Positions 21,619 to 22,321 of a stretch of DNA of 22,321 nt are shown here, in pieces; position 1 is the first letter of the stretch, and each line of letters starts with the position of its first letter. This stretch comes from a virus. A program made the position numbers and the translations under genes. The stretch lies in IMG/VR virus record IMGVR_UViG_3300021197_001309, positions 1-22,321 of that record. One strand, given 5' to 3'. Under the pieces are notes generated by a model. It ran no database searches and had not been told where the DNA came from. It saw only the letters and a list, made by a program, of their open reading frames with translations.

Positions 21619-21969
21619 TTATACAGCTTGAGTTTTCTTAGCGAAGGCAGTAATCTGAGCACCAGTAAGAGGTGTAGAACCAATCTTAAGTGCATTAGAG
21701 TTGAACTTAACCCAATCTAAACCAGAAACAGCAGAAACTGTTAATACGTCATTTGTAGCAATATCAGTGTTAGTGATTGCAACATCATCAATTACATAAG
21801 CGATTGCAGCAGCAATATCACCGTCAGCAGCTTCTGTACGAGCAGCAACTAATAGAGTGCCGTTAGTCATAGTAGGTGTTTTAGTAACTTGGATTGTTTC
21901 GTGAGTCATTGTTTGTGATGCACCTTGAAGTGAATCAATTACAACCTGTTCGCGAGTGTAAATAGCCAT
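21619..21969 (-). CDS. Head decoration protein, gpD/HDPD-like (116 aa)
   Basis: Close in size to lambda gpD (110 aa) and placed, as gpD is, between scaffold and major capsid protein. The N-terminus (1-30) is a flexible arm (AIYTREQVVIDSLQGASQTM) as in gpD. Residues 38-116 give the beta-rich decoration fold: MTNGTLLVAARTEAADGDIA, AAIAYVIDDVAITNTDIAT, NDVLTVSAVSGLDWVKFNSN, then a TPLTGAQITAFAKKTQAV end. It probably binds the capsid lattice as trimers and stabilises it. AAGG precedes the ATG. Transcription should run through to the capsid gene; no promoter is seen between them. Confidence 0.7.
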   Translation of the reverse strand: MAIYTREQVVIDSLQGASQTMTHETIQVTKTPTMTNGTLLVAARTEAADGDIAAAIAYVIDDVAITNTDIATNDVLTVSAVSGLDWVKFNSNALKIGSTPLTGAQITAFAKKTQAV

Positions 21970-21992
21970 TTTATCTTTCCTTTAGAATAATA

Positions 21993-22321
21993 TTATTTAG
22001 AGTTTAATTTAGCACGTGCTTTAGCGATAGTTTCAGTCATATCTGGTACAACTGTAGTATCTACTGTCTCAGAAACCTGAGCTTCTTCCGCAGTCTGTTC
22101 TTTCTCACCGAAAGATTTACGAATCTCTTCAGCTTCTTCTTTAGCTTTAATAACAGCAGCACCCATATCAGTGAAAGCTTTAATAAGAACTACTGCACTT
22201 GCTTCATCAGCTACTAGAGCTTTAACGATAGCAGGTTGGTCAGCTTCATCAATAGCACCTAAACTCTTAACTACTTCAGCAGTATCAGCTTCAATCTTAG
22301 CAGCTTTTAAGATAGCTTCTT
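21993..22321 (-). CDS. Scaffold / capsid-assembly protein, C-terminal part (partial)
   Basis: Open from the window edge to a TAA at 21993-21995, giving 108 residues. The sequence is Ala/Glu/Lys-rich and helical (ILKAAKIEADTAEVVKSLGA, AAVIKAKEEAEEIRKSFGEK), then an acidic linker and a basic end (IAKARAKLNSK). Internal scaffolds of tailed phages typically have such a helical, charged body and a basic C-terminal hook that binds the capsid protein. Position just before the decoration and capsid genes supports this. The 5' part, which might carry a protease domain as in lambda gpC, lies beyond the window. Confidence 0.75.
   Translation of the reverse strand, partial: EAILKAAKIEADTAEVVKSLGAIDEADQPAIVKALVADEASAVVLIKAFTDMGAAVIKAKEEAEEIRKSFGEKEQTAEEAQVSETVDTTVVPDMTETIAKARAKLNSK

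Overview
This is a segment of a tailed double-stranded DNA phage genome (or a prophage), low in GC and almost fully coding. No bacterial housekeeping genes, rRNA, tRNA or CRISPR array are visible. At the right end a lambda-like head module is read on the minus strand: a scaffold-like protein (partial), a small gpD-like decoration protein, a gpE-like major capsid protein of 342 aa, and a 183-aa protein with a HeH/SAP-like tail. At the far left, the minus-strand gene at 43-585 resembles a head-tail connector. The sequence alone does not fix the host. AT richness, surface-lectin folds and a 2OG-Fe(II) oxygenase would fit a marine or aquatic gammaproteobacterial phage, but this is a weak inference.

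Between the capsid genes and the putative connector lies about 19 kb of accessory, mostly virion-type genes. On the minus strand these are a Calx-beta protein (18946-19836), two large structural proteins with a tiny gene between them (13558-18385), an 839-aa repeat-containing fibre-like protein (10945-13464), three tandem collar-like proteins rich in HxH motifs (9109-10941), a 453-aa fibre-like protein (6274-7635), and a group of small lectin/beta-sandwich/membrane proteins (3024-4815). Four plus-strand cassettes interrupt them: an FBH1/UvrD-like helicase followed by three small genes (681-2974), a beta-sandwich protein plus a LamG-like protein (4967-6195), a coiled-coil protein overlapping a 2OG-Fe(II) oxygenase (7713-9072), and a minimal KilA-N protein (18624-18890).

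Most cassettes have their own signals. Promoters with an extended -10 (TGTTATAAT or close variants) lie before 585, 4815, 4967, 7635, 7713, 13464 and 18385. Stem-loop terminators lie at most cassette ends, and several pair well on the minus strand only through G.U wobbles. The region therefore reads as a row of independently transcribed, moron-like units inserted into a head/neck operon. Most would supply surface fibres and glycan-binding parts, with a few (helicase, oxygenase, KilA-N) likely acting inside the cell.

Three small genes (2332-2445, 2451-2600, 16374-16523), the partial scaffold gene at the right edge and a revised TTG start for the Calx-beta gene were found by reading the sequence directly. 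Bases 1-42 hold no gene I can support. No stretch above 300 bases lacks a gene.
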